A DNA stretch of 64,000 bases, from contig NC_071337.1 of assembly GCF_027744825.2 (NCBI RefSeq), positions 12,463,031-12,527,030 on the forward strand, in the 5' to 3' direction. This document shows, one piece after another, positions 47,766 through 60,079 of this stretch (positions within the stretch are counted from its first letter, which is position 1; the number at the start of each line of letters is the position of its first letter). The notes below the pieces were generated by a model. The model saw nothing but the letters and a program-made list of their open reading frames with translations, was not told where the DNA came from and searched no databases. Made by a program: the position numbers and the translations under genes. Source of the DNA: Synchiropus splendidus. Taxonomy: Eukaryota > Chordata > Actinopteri > Syngnathiformes > Callionymidae.

Positions 47766-48589
47766 GTCAAAATGCTGTAGTTTCCATTCCTAATTCAATA
47801 TCGGATGTTATGCAAAAAAATCTGGTAATTGACCTCACAAAATGCTTTAAGAAGTTGCTTCTTGAACATCTTTGAGATGTTACAAGTAAAAATTAAAGAT
47901 ACAATAAAAAATGAGTAATGCAACAAACACATTTATGTAATATACTATATACTTTTTTAATGAGTACAGAAAGAGGTATATTTTTGTTGAAGGGATGTGA
48001 GAACGATTAATAATGTCTGGTCAAAAGAGCGGCACAGAGAGCGATATACAAACCAGAAAACGTATTTTCTTGATTTCATTTCATTGGATCGAGTCATGCG
48101 TCGGCGCATGAGGAGAGTCAGCCGTGTCACATTTGTGCTGTAGCGGACAAAGATGAAGCTGATATTTTTGACCATTTAATGAAAGTCTTTCAACGTAATG
48201 TGAGCGAGTTTGGATCCTAAAAAAATGACAGCTGGAACCGGGGACAGTTGATTGATGTATTCACCTTCGTCTCCCTGACACACGCGGTCCGCATCAGAGA
48301 GTTCACAGGAACATTGTTCAGAGTCTGAACTACTGTGATATTTGCTGGAAATGTAAAAAAAAAAATAGAATATGGCTGCAGAAATCAAACGCTACAGTCA
48401 GCTAACGCCATCAGCTCTTCCACTTGTTGTTGTTCCAAACAGTTGGACGTCACTGCTGGAGTTTTACTGACTCCATCGCAGAGTAAACGTGTTGTAGAAA
48501 CGTCACAAAGAGCCCAAGCTGCCACATTTCTGACTACATCAGTCTTTCCTCAGTCTCCACACCGAACCCAATGATTTAGAAATTGGAGC
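47766..48589. other. non-coding DNA
   Basis: No further motif was recognised. Confidence 0.4.
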
Positions 48590-48840
48590 GCAGTATAATA
48601 ATCCTACGGAGGAAGGGACAAGTTGGACAAAGTAATTCAAGAGATGGAAGTTCCGGGCAAAACAAGAAGAGCAAGGCAACCATTGAAACTCATGGATGTG
48701 ATAAAGGAGGACATGAAGAGGACAGTTGAGACCAGGGAGTTTAGATGAGGTCAGACAGGTTAAGGAGGGAGAGGTTAACTTGCTGTGGCAACCTGTGGCG
48801 AGAAAGGCCCAGGGACAAAGACGGTTGACACTGTCAGGTT
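48590..48840 (+). mobile_element. RTE-clade LINE extreme C-terminal fragment
   Basis: One frame gives EMEVPGKTRRARQPLKLMDV followed by IKEDMKRTVETREF (about 48640-48745), equivalent to the family tail MELPGKRKRGRPKRRFMDVV KEDM. After a frameshift, 48780-48800 gives a CGN/GDPWRE-like motif (TTGCTGTGGCAACCTGTGGC). This is the segment just downstream of that preserved at 17590-17850. No 3' tail repeat or duplication was found. Confidence 0.75.
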
Positions 48841-49429
48841 TACCGTCGTAGGAAAGAGAACCAACACAATGAAACATACCCAAGAGGGTTATATGTATTA
48901 TATGTCCATAATAAACAGAGGAGATGAAGAAGAACAATCCCAACTGTCACTCACATTACATCATGCAACTCTCTGTGAGAAGTTCCTGATTGATTCTGTC
49001 GACTCATTTTCATTTAGTCTCTTGTATTTCCGTTTTGAGAGGGAGGATCTGACCAGGCGATGCACATCCAGGTCAGAATTAGCATTTATCCCTCCTGAAT
49101 TCAGAAAACAAAACCAAGTTTCATTTGAACTGGACTGGTCAGTCAACACTGATGCCCTGTGTGAGTTGAGCCAGAGTCACCTCCACCTGCTGTGGAGACT
49201 GATGTTGTTCAGCGTGGGCAGAGCTTCATTCAGGACTCTTTATGAAACTGTGGTGGCTTCGTGCCCAGTAGAGGTGAAGCCACATCGTCAGCAGGCGACT
49301 CATTCAAATAATATAATATAATAATCTGATAATTCACTTTATCTAATCATGATCTACGCTCCATCTGTGAACATCTTTTTCAGACCACAGTTGCCTATTC
49401 CTGTCCAGTTTGGGCCTCCTGCTCCTACT
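48841..49429. other. non-coding DNA with an unrecognised ORF
   Basis: The 178-codon ORF at 48785-49321 starts inside the LINE remnant and has no motif downstream of it, so it is taken as incidental. Confidence 0.35.
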
Positions 49430-49500
49430 TTTCAGGTTTTTTTTTGCTCCTTTGACTGCAATTTTTTCCCATTGTGTGATAAATAAAGTATCTTATCTTG
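49430..49500 (+). mobile_element. LINE-type 3' tail
   Basis: CCCATTGTGTGATAAATAAA followed by GTATCTTATCTTG matches the 3' terminus of fish LINEs (CCACTGTGGGATAAATAAAG plus TATCTTATCTT). It includes an AATAAA signal. The upstream part of the element is not identifiable. Confidence 0.5.
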
Positions 49501-50079
49501 TGTTATTTGAGGGCCGCCTTGATTTTTTTCAATTTCTCCAGCAACAACTCTGCACTGCTCCTCACATGTGGCATCTGTACAGTGATGAAACCTCCAAATA
49601 CGAGACAGATGGTCGCCACAGTGGAGACAAATCTACAGTCATTAATCTGGTTTGATATCGATTCATTTGACTCATTTCAGTCGGCTTGATTTCAGGGGCG
49701 TCTCCAGCTCTCTCTATTGCTTCTCTCCTCTGTTCTCGACCTTTGCTTTTGTGTCTGCTACTTTATCTCACGACGTCTATGTTTCTCTCAGTCTGGCTGC
49801 CGGGATGGCAGATGGCACTGATCCATAACTTTGTTAAGTGGCTGATTTTAATGAGGACGGACACAGACACGGAGCCAGCAACAAAAGACGGAGATTAAAA
49901 GAGAAAGCGTGATGAAAGACAAACAATCCTCCACATGTTGAATCACGGCTTAGTCCCACAAAGGCAAGGTGTACAACCTTTCGGCTCAGAGGACGAAAGC
50001 TGCCAGTCAAAGAAACAGCATGTGGCAAAAATGATATTTTACTCTCCAGCATCTCCATTAGCTTTTCAAGCCCCACATG
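49501..50079. other. non-coding DNA
   Basis: Short overlapping ORFs without motifs. Confidence 0.4.
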
Positions 50080-50330
50080 GATATGAATGGCTCTAATTCA
50101 ATGTACGTAATGAGAAACATTTGTTGGACGGCTAATGAGATTGTTATGAAGTGTTGTCGCACTTGGTAGCCTGGAGAATACAACATACGGTATATGGAGA
50201 CGACATGCCCACTCTGCGTAATCCCTCTTGCTCATCTACGTGCTGAAAGGAACGTTAATTAGCCAGAGGAGCGTAAGAGTTAAACACGCCGAGGTCTCTT
50301 GTTTCGCATCAGTCAGTATTTTCGCTTTAA
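50080..50330. promoter_or_regulatory. candidate conserved non-coding element
   Basis: A repeat-free stretch with TCTAATTC, GTAATGAG, GCTAATGAG and GTTAATTAGCC (50254-50264), again a TAAT-core cluster. The call is based on composition only. Confidence 0.2.
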
Positions 50331-50726
50331 TCACTGACTCTATATTAAGAGTCTTCAAAAAGGACAAAGCTTCTCACCAGTTCGGTGCATTTGACATGGA
50401 AAACGAAAAGGCTGACATTGACTATGACGAGTAAAGTGTACAAAATATTGATACTCCAGAAAGTATCGGTTCTCAATTGCTGTGTTGTGGCGCGCCCGTG
50501 ACCCTGACCTTCATGCTGAACTATCCAACTGGTGACTGATGTGGTTCTGGCTGCTGGCCCAGTTGTCCACTGTAGTCCACACTGGTTGCATGTCGGCATG
50601 ATTCACAATTAATGTTGTTTTGTTGTAAGCATGATGCAGACTGAAGCAGTGAGCAGAAGTCAACCAGCAACTAAACAGACACTCAACAGCTGTTTAAAAA
50701 AACATTAAAAAAAAACTGTTCTGAAT
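50331..50726. other. non-coding DNA
   Basis: Nothing was recognised. Confidence 0.4.
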
Positions 50727-51295
50727 ATTATGTTCCGTGTTTTTCTGTGCTTTTATTTTGTTATTTTCCAGTCTGTGTTTTCCTTTTCCTTTGTTCCTTC
50801 CAGTTCATGGCAGCGCAGCTGGAGCTCGTCCAATGATCAAGCTCACTGATTTCTACACCTGGGTTCCAGTCTGCGCTGCCAGATGGTTGTTCCTTCCGAC
50901 AAAGTTCCAGTCGAGATCTGTTTCTGTAGCATTCTTTTTAAACTGTGAATTTGTGTGCTTTTTCTGTCGCTTCCTCTGTTGTCTTTCTAGCCTATTTACT
51001 GTCCTGTTATAACAGCGTTTTTGTATTTGTGTGAGAGCTTTTGTACATGTGTCTTACTTTCTCTGGTTGGCTTTTTCTTCCTCGTGTGTGTGTTTTATTT
51101 AGGCCTCGCGAGTTTATCCGAGTGTGTTTTCTGTTGTACCCATTAGTTGGCTTGATAGTAATTTGCCTCTTTTCTGTTTCAGTTTTTTCCCCATCCTTGA
51201 GTGTTTCCTTCTCTCCGCATTTTGGATTTTGGTCTTTACTCCTTCGTTTCCTGTTTGTGCCCTGTTATTTTTTGTCTGTTATTAAATCTTTTTTT
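50727..51295 (+). mobile_element. retroelement-like dispersed repeat, copy 1
   Basis: It shares with 55075-55640 the word CATGGCAGCGCAGCTGG (50806-50822), then CTGATT, then GCTGCCAGATGNTTGT 69 bases later (50875), followed by a long T/C-rich section rich in CCTGTT/TTTCTGTT. It ends in TGTTATTAAATCTTTTTTTT, which looks like a retroposon 3' end. The T-rich ORFs (50737-51346) that look membrane-like are a consequence of this composition. It is probably the 3' region of a LINE or an LTR; the class is not resolved. Confidence 0.55.
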
Positions 51296-51317
51296 TCTTC
51301 TTCTTCTTCTTCTTTAA
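51296..51317. repeat. (TTC)n microsatellite
   Basis: About 7 TTC units at the end of the preceding repeat. Confidence 0.85.
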
Positions 51318-51377
51318 GTTGCATTCAGTACAGATGGTATAATTAATTTACTCTGATGTGGGATTAAACAAGATGAA

Positions 51378-51380
<3 letters not shown>

Positions 51381-51421
<41 letters not shown>
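51381..51421. repeat. (TA)n microsatellite
   Basis: About 20 TA units. Confidence 0.95.
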
Positions 51422-51422
<1 letters not shown>

Positions 51423-52639
51423 CACTAAAGCTTGGTTAACTCACGATTAATGGCAAATGAGTCAAACATTTTATACAATGTTCTAAATGTAACTTAAAAG
51501 TGGCCTTTGATACTTTCTTCATACAAACGTTTCTTTACTACGAACCCAACATAACGGTGACTGTCAAGAGAAGTCTCAGAAGCTCTGAAAAGATTCAAAG
51601 ACATACTGTAGTAAGGAATAAATGCTAAACATTCATGGCAAGTCAGGGCGAGATGCAATGCAGCCCCCGTGAACAGGTCACCAGCCAGCAGCAGGTCACA
51701 TACTTCACTGCATAGACGCACACGCTCGCACCTCTGGATAATCCAAAGTCACTAGTTTACCTCTGAATGTTGTGTTTGGAGGAACCTGCGAACACAAACC
51801 TACAAAGCTCTTGCTGTGAAGCTGCAGGGCCAAACACTAGTCCACGGTGCGACCCCTTATATAGCTGCGAGTGCATGATTAAAGACGTTCCAATCGTGTT
51901 TTCTTTCCCAGCTGACCATGTGATTTGGCGCATAAAAGATAAAAGCTGAATACACTCTTTGTTCATCACTATAATTATTCATCATTCCAGTGTGTTTTGC
52001 AAGTTTAATGTTGTCTCTTTCATTTTTTTCTTGTTTGATCAAAGTGGCATTAACAGTGTCCAATTTGTTCTTTTTAGAGAAAAAAAACAAACAGCACAAA
52101 GAATTGGAGACATTGGAGTGTAACTGCTTGAAACACTGACATTTCCCAGTTGTGCTGCCTCGTTCTGGAAATGACTGGTTTAGTTTTGCTTTCCTGGTTC
52201 TGTAGAAGGGATTTGGAGACTGGTGTCCCACTAGGGACAAACCCAACAAGTTTTTTTTTTTTTTTTGTTTCATCCACAAACTTTGAACATTTTAGCCCTT
52301 TAGAGGTTTCACTATTATTGTGTAAAATAAAAATTGAATTTCATGCTGTTTCTTGGTCAAACTTCAATCGCAATATTTATATAGACTAGAAGATATGATA
52401 AAGATGGACACCCGGATATTTTGACTCCAAAGCATTGGATCACTGAAACTCACTTACATGACTCTGAATATACAATATATATCAAGCTATGTTCTTCAAA
52501 TGCCTAGTCTAGAGCATAGAGCACCGTTGAACACCAGCTGAACAAAGAATTCAGAGTTGAATGAGTTCCTTGCTGCTGAATGCTTATTGTCCTGATCGCA
52601 CTCGCCGCCAGGTCATCTGTTATTTCTCTCGTATCTCCT
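51422..52639. other. AT-rich non-coding DNA
   Basis: A T17 run lies near 52250-52266. The 140-codon minus ORF at 51857-52279 begins in that homopolymer (Lys-rich start) and has no domain. Confidence 0.4.
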
Positions 52640-52900
52640 TCAGCTTCCGATTACAGGAGCGCTAAGCACTCCTTCAGTCACTCCCCCCTAATCCACTTTC
52701 TTATAAAGGAACTTGATTTCGTGCAGCAAAAAAAAGGGAATGCGCCAGGGAGGCCCAATGACTTGTTACACTGCACACTTTTAAACTCCAAATATGTTTA
52801 TCATGGTAAAGAAGTACTGGGTGTAACATCGACTTTATCCAGGAGCCTGATTTATCACTTGCAGTGCAGAAATACTCACTATTACATGCAGATTTTCCTT
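52640..52900. promoter_or_regulatory. candidate conserved non-coding element
   Basis: A repeat-free stretch of balanced composition with CCTAATCC (orthodenticle-like), TTTATCATGG and TTTATCACTTG words. The 142-codon ORF crossing it (52580-53008) has no motif. This is a weak call. Confidence 0.15.
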
Positions 52901-54882
52901 TTTCCAGGCAAGGCTGCTCATTTATCATTATCGAGTTCATGCCGCACTCAAATCTCTGGTCAGGTCTCCAGCTCCTGTATATTCAAGTCTCCGTCTGCCG
53001 TGAATTAAAGTGCGCTACAGAGGTTGTAGTCCATTACTCTTCAGAAATGTCTTTGGAAAACTTTGAAAAAAAAAAAAAAAAAGATGACATTGCGAGGAAA
53101 CTGCGTTGCCAACCGCAATCTTTAAAGTACTATCACTCATTAAAATAGATCTTATTAGACTCAGGGGTGGGACACGATTCATTTTTCAAAAAATTATTTT
53201 CAGTACTATAATGGCATTTTCATATTTGGTTCCACAATGATCGATTTAAGTTGTACATGTACATGCAAGTGATGTGTGAGCTGTTCTCTGCCTAATGTGC
53301 ATAGAACAACCTTTGGGTGAGACTTCAAATTCGGGAACATTTATTCCCATAAATAAGGTACTTATTTACGTGTATTGGCACCATATTAGTCAGTATCTAA
53401 TCATAAAGTATTGCTTTTACCTTAGAATAGTCACCAAAAGTTCACTCTAAACTGCATCATAACAACCAAGCATTAACTGTAAATAAACAAGTAGTTAATA
53501 TTTAATATGTTCCCCAATCTAAAGTGTTTTTTGTGAGTCTATCCTGAAAGTTTTTTTTTTATTTTCCCTCTATCAGCACAGTCTCATTTCATGTCCTTTG
53601 TCATAGAAGTTTATACATGTCTTATCTGGATTTTTGTCAGCAATAAGTCACTCAAAATCTATCTATTGAAGCATTTTCCGTAAAGAAATTTTGCAACATC
53701 TGAAAAAAGTTCAGCATGGGATGCTTTCCTACTTAAAGAGTTTCGGAGAAAATAAACTCCTTAAATGGTGGTTCCTCGTTCAAAGGCAGTTTGGGGTTTT
53801 GGGAGAGCAAAACCACTCTGATAAAAAATAAAATAAAACGACTTCTCAAACTTTAGTTTTCCCAAAAGCCAGCTCTCATTCACTCGAGTTGACGCTTCAC
53901 TGTTTGGAAAACATTGGGATGAAAATATATTATCCGCTGAACAGTTACTTAAAAGAGCGTGATCAATACTCTCTTCACTTTCATAGATTTAAAATTCAGC
54001 CAAGCACTCTCGCAAGATCGATTGAACTGTTGGGGTTTTGGTTTCCCCAAAATAGAATGCATCATTAGATGCATTGTTTAGAACTGTTGTTTAAACAGCA
54101 ATGACGGTAGAAGACCTCTAGAGGTTCCAGATCTTGCAACAACGGAGTTATAGATTTCATCTTGATTGTATGGAGGTGGAAGTGTTCTGTCCAGAACTCG
54201 ACTTAATGCCACTATTTTAAGATGAATCTCGGGTTAAAGTGGAGCAGCTTTCAAATTTAGAATGTTCTGATGAGCTGTGTAGCTTTAAATTCCAACAATT
54301 TCTCTCCTGTAGTTCAAGTATGATGCTGGTGGACACACAAAAAAAAGATTCGCTGCTCCTATGAAATGAATCTCAGCTTGTACCGGCTGACTCCAATCAT
54401 GTCCAACACAGCGGCAGATAAACCCGGCAATTAGATTGCCATTAAATCACATTACAGAACACTGTATTACTTTTCTTACACCGGAATTATGTCACACGGC
54501 TCATTTCGAACACTGATATTTTCCTGCTCGCCTTGTCACACTTGGGTACGAAGCGGATATGGACCAACATGAAAATGGTTGACCTTGATAAGTCAGTCAA
54601 GTGAGGACACTGTAAAATATTAGTGGGTGCGGAAGGGAATAAATGTGTGCATTTAAGGTGATTTTTTTTTTTTTAAAGCCAAAAGCAAGGCATTAAAAGG
54701 CACTTCAGATCTGCTGCCTGACTTTGATGACTTGGCTCAGCACCTCAGTCATCCTCTAATCGTCACGACTGCCACTCATGAAGTTGTCTGGTCTTCGTGA
54801 CTGCAGTGAGGGGCTCCATGTAAAGAAGAGTTAAAATTCCCTTTACTTTTGTTTTTCATGTCGAAGGACTTGGTGCTAATCT
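52901..54882. other. AT-rich non-coding DNA
   Basis: An A17 run lies near 53065-53082. No repeat family or exon was recognised. Confidence 0.4.
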
Positions 54883-54968
54883 GTAGTGCTGGGCTGGCGA
54901 GGCTTCATGAAACACTGTCCTCATTTTCTGTGTGTTGGAGAATAATCTGACTCATGATGTCTCACTAG
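54883..54968 (+). mobile_element. GAGGCTTCATGAAAC-family MITE, short copy
   Basis: TAGTGCTGGGCTGGCGAGGC with TTCATGAAACACTGTCC (54884-54920) is a clear left terminus. CTCATGATGTCTCACTAG (54951-54968) mirrors it as a decayed right terminus (reverse complement CTAGTGAGACATCATGAG). The interior is almost entirely deleted, giving about 85 bp. Confidence 0.65.
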
Positions 54969-55074
54969 AAACATGTGTTTCCTCAAGCCAACGTAATGTT
55001 GAACCATTGTCCACCCATGCTGGTCAGTTTCACGGTAACAGTCACTTTTGCAGAACAGAATGCAGAACAGAATT
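54969..55074. other. non-coding DNA
   Basis: Contains a small direct duplication of the word GCAGAACAGAAT near 55050-55070. Confidence 0.4.
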
Positions 55075-55640
55075 TCATGGTTCGTGCTTTTACTTTGTCA
55101 CTTCCTGTGTTCCCGTTAGAGACAGTTTGCTGTCTCACCTCCTCCAGCTTCATGGCAGCGCAGCTGGTCCTCATTCCACTGATTGCCTCTGCAGAGATTT
55201 ATATCCCGAAGAACCAGCATGTGCTGCCAGATGATTGTCTTATGTTCTCATGGTACGTTCTCTCTCGATTGCTCTGTTCGCTTGTGACCCTGTTTATCTC
55301 TCTGTTTTGCTCCACGTTCATCTCCTTGTTCTGTCACCTTTGTATCTCTCCAGCTCTTCCTCTACTCCTGCTTTCTCTGAATTCAAGGAACGTCCTCGGT
55401 CCAATCTCTATTTAATGCGTCTGTACTTTGACTCCTTTGATGCTGACCAATGACAACTTGATGCTGAGAGATGCTGTTATGCTGATGCTGACCGGGAATA
55501 AACTGAAGTCTGCATCCCTCGACTTCTGTGGCCCCACGTTGGGCGCCAAAATAAGCACCTCAACTGTTTATCTGTATGACTGTTGCCTTACTCTTATTTC
55601 CATATGGAACGCTTTGTCTGACTTTCGACAAAATAAATAT
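55075..55640 (+). mobile_element. retroelement-like dispersed repeat, copy 2
   Basis: CATGGTTCGTGCTTTTACTT, CTTCATGGCAGCGCAGCTGG (55148-55167), CACTGATTGCC and GCTGCCAGATGATTGTC (55222) occur in the same order and at nearly the same spacing as in copy 1 (71 versus 69 bases between the two anchors). A T/C-rich tail follows and the copy ends near ACAAAATAAATATAAATG. ORFs through it (55-146 codons) show no polymerase motif. Confidence 0.55.
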
Positions 55641-57564
55641 AAATGATAAATAATATAGACATCCATATTTTGGCTGACCTTCTTTTATGTGTGTTCTGTG
55701 TTTCTGGAGTTTTGTTGAAATTATTTCCTAGGGTGGAACTCCACAGGGATGATGTCAAAACGGCCACGACAGGAAATAAATACCCAGGCTTCATGTGTGT
55801 CATCCATTAAAATGGGTGGAAGGTTGTGATCCATTGGACCCATGGCGAAAAATTTCGCAAAGAACTGAAACTCTAATTGTGATCGCTGAAGCGCGGCGAG
55901 AGATTCTCAAATTCAAATGACATGGACTTTATCCAATTAAACAAGTAAAAAATGTTGGAGTCCTGTCTGATTACCATCTTGACTTGGGGCTGCACATTAA
56001 CTGGTCGTGCAGACAGTGTTTTTATCATTAAAAACACATTTTTAACGCCTGGCTTTTCTCTCGGAGGCCAATACCGAGGTTTTATTATACGCCTTTATCA
56101 CCAGCACGACCGACTTCTGGGATGCTTCAGTCTCTAGCCTTCCCGAAAACTGATGGACAAAAAACAATTAGTTGAAAATGGCTTTGATTTGTCACGAACA
56201 CAGTGGCGCCCTGAGGCCTTTTCGACTCTTGCATTCATTGTTTCTAACAACTGAAACTATTTTTCAAGAACATATATAGGCTTTCAACTTATATTTATGG
56301 AGAAGAAATAAATCTCATTCATTTTAATAGGGCACATTTGACCCGTATGGGCGGTGAGGCAATTTCAGAAGCCCACAAAGGAACGGTGAAGACATTCAAT
56401 CTGCACTCAAAATGTTGGCAAGTCACAAGGAGGTCACACAGGTGTCTGAAACGTGGACGACAAATATGTCACATCTGGTATGTCAGGGAGGTTGCACACA
56501 AGGCAGCATCTTGCGAATCAAGAAGTCAGGACTGGTTCATTTCACGAGTCAGTTTTGGACATTCTTTAAAAAAAAATGTATTGAATCTAAAGAGGACTAT
56601 CGTCATCCATTCGATATGAGATGATCTATTTCTTATATTTTATATACATATTTTATAATAAAAATATAGAGTATAGCAGTTCTTTTTTTCTTTTTTGTCA
56701 GCCATAAACTTATTACTGTCTAAAAAAAGATGTTCCACTAATACAAACGTTTCTTGATGGTAATAAAAACTCCAAATACGTTGTAGGTCGACAGCACAAA
56801 GGCGTAGTGAGGCAAACAAGGTGTGGCAGAAAACATGACAGCCTGAGGTAATGAACACTAATTCCTTTGAAGAGATTTATGTTGGGGAAAATTGTACACT
56901 AGAAATCCAAGCATTAAGCAGTATACAGGTATTGAGCAGGGGGGATGGAGGACTCCTGGAGCTACCCAAACCCATTTCTTTCCTCCCCCTGCCCCTTCCT
57001 TTTTGGTGGGTTTACGGCAATATATGTGGCACCAGCACAGACTAGAAGGTAACACAATTGTTATCAGACGCAGAACATTTTTTTCTTTTTCCCTTTATTG
57101 GAAATTGTTGACTGTTGACAGAGAGCTCAGACAGAACACTGGACATCTGCTTTGAATCCTGACTGAGAAATTAATACTGTTCCAAATATGTTATCCAGAA
57201 GAACCCAGGATTACTGACTATTGTACCGCACAACGCCACTGTTCTCCATGGTTGCTGTCTGTATTTTGAATGAAACAATGCAGGCTGACTTAAATACCAA
57301 TGCGAGTGTGTGGGCAGTGGCGTATGCACACAAACACGTATATATTTCACGTGTATCTTTTTTCTCTTCAGTTACAGAAAGTGAACGGTGTGGCAGGATG
57401 GAATGATAAAAAGTGGGATAGATAAGTGATGGGGAAAAGTTGACATGCTTGGAAGGAGTGATAGCAGAGTTCATGGATGGAAATGTGTGCAGATGGAAGT
57501 GAAAAATATGAAATAGATATCAATATGTCAGGCAGGACCAAAAATTTAATTTCACTCACATTCA
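55641..57564. other. non-coding DNA
   Basis: No repeat family was recognised. ORFs under 95 codons lack motifs. Confidence 0.4.
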
Positions 57565-57686
<122 letters not shown>

Positions 57687-58887
57687 CTTGTGCATGGATT
57701 TTATTATGCATATCAAGTACAATAGTTGTAGTGATGAATATATAGCTTTTCAAAATGTGGAAGGATGAGTTTTTCAAAATGAAGCAAACGTGTGCGTTCA
57801 TTTAAAAAATCTGAACATAAATATGTTATGAATATGAGAGTCAAGAAACCCAAAGAGCATTTCACCACGGATGTAACACTAGGATTTTAATGCATAAAAA
57901 AAAAAAATCTAAATTCATTCAACATACAACACTCATTCTCAAAAAAACACTCTCAGTGGATCAGTATCTGAATGGTGGCAAACTGATTTCCTCACTGGGA
58001 TTTTGAAACCATGACTTCCTGCTCCATGGTTATTGTCGCTATCCATGCTGCTCTGTACTCATAAATGAATTTGAGAGAGGGGCAAAACTAAAAGAAAAGG
58101 AAAAGAACAGCCACAGAGAAAAGCTAAACTGAGCCTAATGATGTATATCAGTGACAATTCAGAAATGTTCGTTGGAAATAATGAGTGGGAAGAAAACAAT
58201 GCAAAAACAAATCAGCTGGAAATAAGGTACGTTTATAATTTTTTTCTCTGGAAAAAAAGCTAAATTTTTTAACTATTCGATTTATGAAAATAAAGAATAG
58301 ATAACTAAAAAATCCACAGGATATTTTGAAGAAGTTTGTCACCAAATTCTGTACATAAAGTTATGTTGTTCAGGGTCATATGCCAGTTAGAACAGTGTCT
58401 TTGTCCCTGACAGCAGGAGTAATTTCTATTTGTTACTGTGTTGTTTTACTGTATTTTTTTCTAAGATACTATCCCAAGATAAGTTGAGTGTGTACTAGTG
58501 CGTGTACGTGTGTGTATCGCCACATTGACATACAGCAGCTACTGTACAAGTAGAGCAGGGAGGCATCAAAGACAGCGTGGTGCTTTGACAAACCTGCAGA
58601 AACGACGGAACAAAGAGCAAAGGAAATCAGTAGTGCTACATCAGAGGGATTTTTTCAGCAGCATGACATCTCCATGCACTTCAATATATTTTACAGTTTG
58701 TGGTTCATGTAGTCCATTTCAGCGGCTGACGTTGGCATCTGTACATTTTGGTTGGAGGTGGGGGGGGAATAACTATCAGCTTCCTGTGGTTCAGAAAAGT
58801 TTGACTTTCAGTTCAGTGGTGAATTACTTTTTCTGTTAAGAAGAACAACTGGGCTTGAAACTTTCATGCTAACTACAGAAATACATG
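57687..58887. other. AT-rich non-coding DNA
   Basis: A 113-codon ORF (58498-58839) has no motif. No repeat was recognised. Confidence 0.4.
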
Positions 58888-58888
58888 T

Positions 58889-59057
58889 TGTGATGGGCTG
58901 GTTTGGCTTCATGAAACAGTGAGCCCACTAGATGACACTCTACACTCCAAAATCTTTGGCAATGACAAACTATTTCAATGAAACCTCAAATACTTTTTAA
59001 ACCAAGAGCGCCACATTCTGATCTCTGAAAAGTGTGTCACTCACCTGCCCATCGCTA
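58889..59057 (+). mobile_element. GAGGCTTCATGAAAC-family MITE, full-length copy
   Basis: TGTGATGGGCTGGTTTGGCT with TCATGAAACAGTG (58889-58921) is the left end. CACTCACCTGCCCATCGCTA (59038-59057) is the right end, whose reverse complement TAGCGATGGGCAGGTGAGTG matches the left-end consensus. The interior CCAAAATCTTTGG, TTTCAATGAAACCTCAAA and TTTTTAAACCAAGAGCGCCA align with the copies at 28.3 and 32.9 kb. At about 169 bp it defines both termini of the family. No 8-bp duplication is recognisable. Confidence 0.78.
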
Positions 59058-60079
59058 CCGGCACCTGTATCTCCTGCACTTTTCACCTGTAATAAATTGA
59101 CAGTCAATGGCACAGACATCTTATGGTTGAAAGTCTAATACATGATGAAGTATTGCTTCAGAAAGTAGAAATGAACGTTTAAGGCAGATCAACTTAAGCA
59201 AAGGGTCTTGACTGACTGGGCAAAGCTTTTTTCATACAATTTATTTAAATTAATCATAAGTATAGCGGAGATATAGAATAATAACTTGGAGTCTTGTGAC
59301 CACTTAAAGGATTGCATTTAGAATTTGCTGAGAAATATGAATATATCCGGCATACAGGACTTGCATTTAATGGAAAAGTAGAGCAATGATCTGCCAATTG
59401 TTGCTGAATGATTATACCTCATGAACACAATGACATTATGATGAACCTAATTTTATGTGCCTGCAAAGGCCGCGTTTTTGGCGCTCTCGAACTCCAAAGG
59501 CAAATGTGTAATAAGTAAATGGATGAGTTTCTGCCTCTGTGGACTGGACATTTTCATCTCTCTCTCTACTGCTCCACCTGCATATAAATGCTTTGAGAGA
59601 GCACGGTGATGCAGCGCATATGAGGGCAGTGGCAAATAAAACCGTCTGATGAATGACAACAAAGGTCTCCAATTTGGAATATGGAGTAAACAAAGTTTTG
59701 GCACAAACTGCAAACAGGCCGAATTAGCTGCTTGTGTGGTCGAAAACCCCTGATGAAAAATATTACGTGTCTTTGTAGAGCAGACTGTGGCTCGTGATTC
59801 TTCATTTTAGCTCTTCAAAAAGTGGACTTTCAGAAACCAGTGGATTCTTGGAATTACTGCGCTTTCAAGATATAGAAGACAATTGCATCAAAGACATCTG
59901 ATACGTACTAAGTGTGTATATGTCTTTATATTTCTCAGACGAGACGGTTGAAAACGACACGCCCACTGATGGTGTCATGGCTCAATCCAACTTTTCCAGG
60001 TTCCGACTGAGAACCAACTTTCAAACTTGCCACTCTGAACACGCTGTGCAAAATTCGGCTCGAAAACCAGGACTAAAGT
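59058..60079. other. non-coding DNA
   Basis: Overlapping minus-strand ORFs at 59436-59805 have no motif. Confidence 0.4.

Noticed and set aside
48785..49321. 178-codon ORF
   Set aside because: It starts within an RTE remnant in a different frame and has no recognisable domain after it.
50737..51346. Two apparent multi-span membrane proteins
   Set aside because: The hydrophobic look comes from T-rich DNA of a dispersed repeat. Neither has a counterpart in the second copy at 55 kb.
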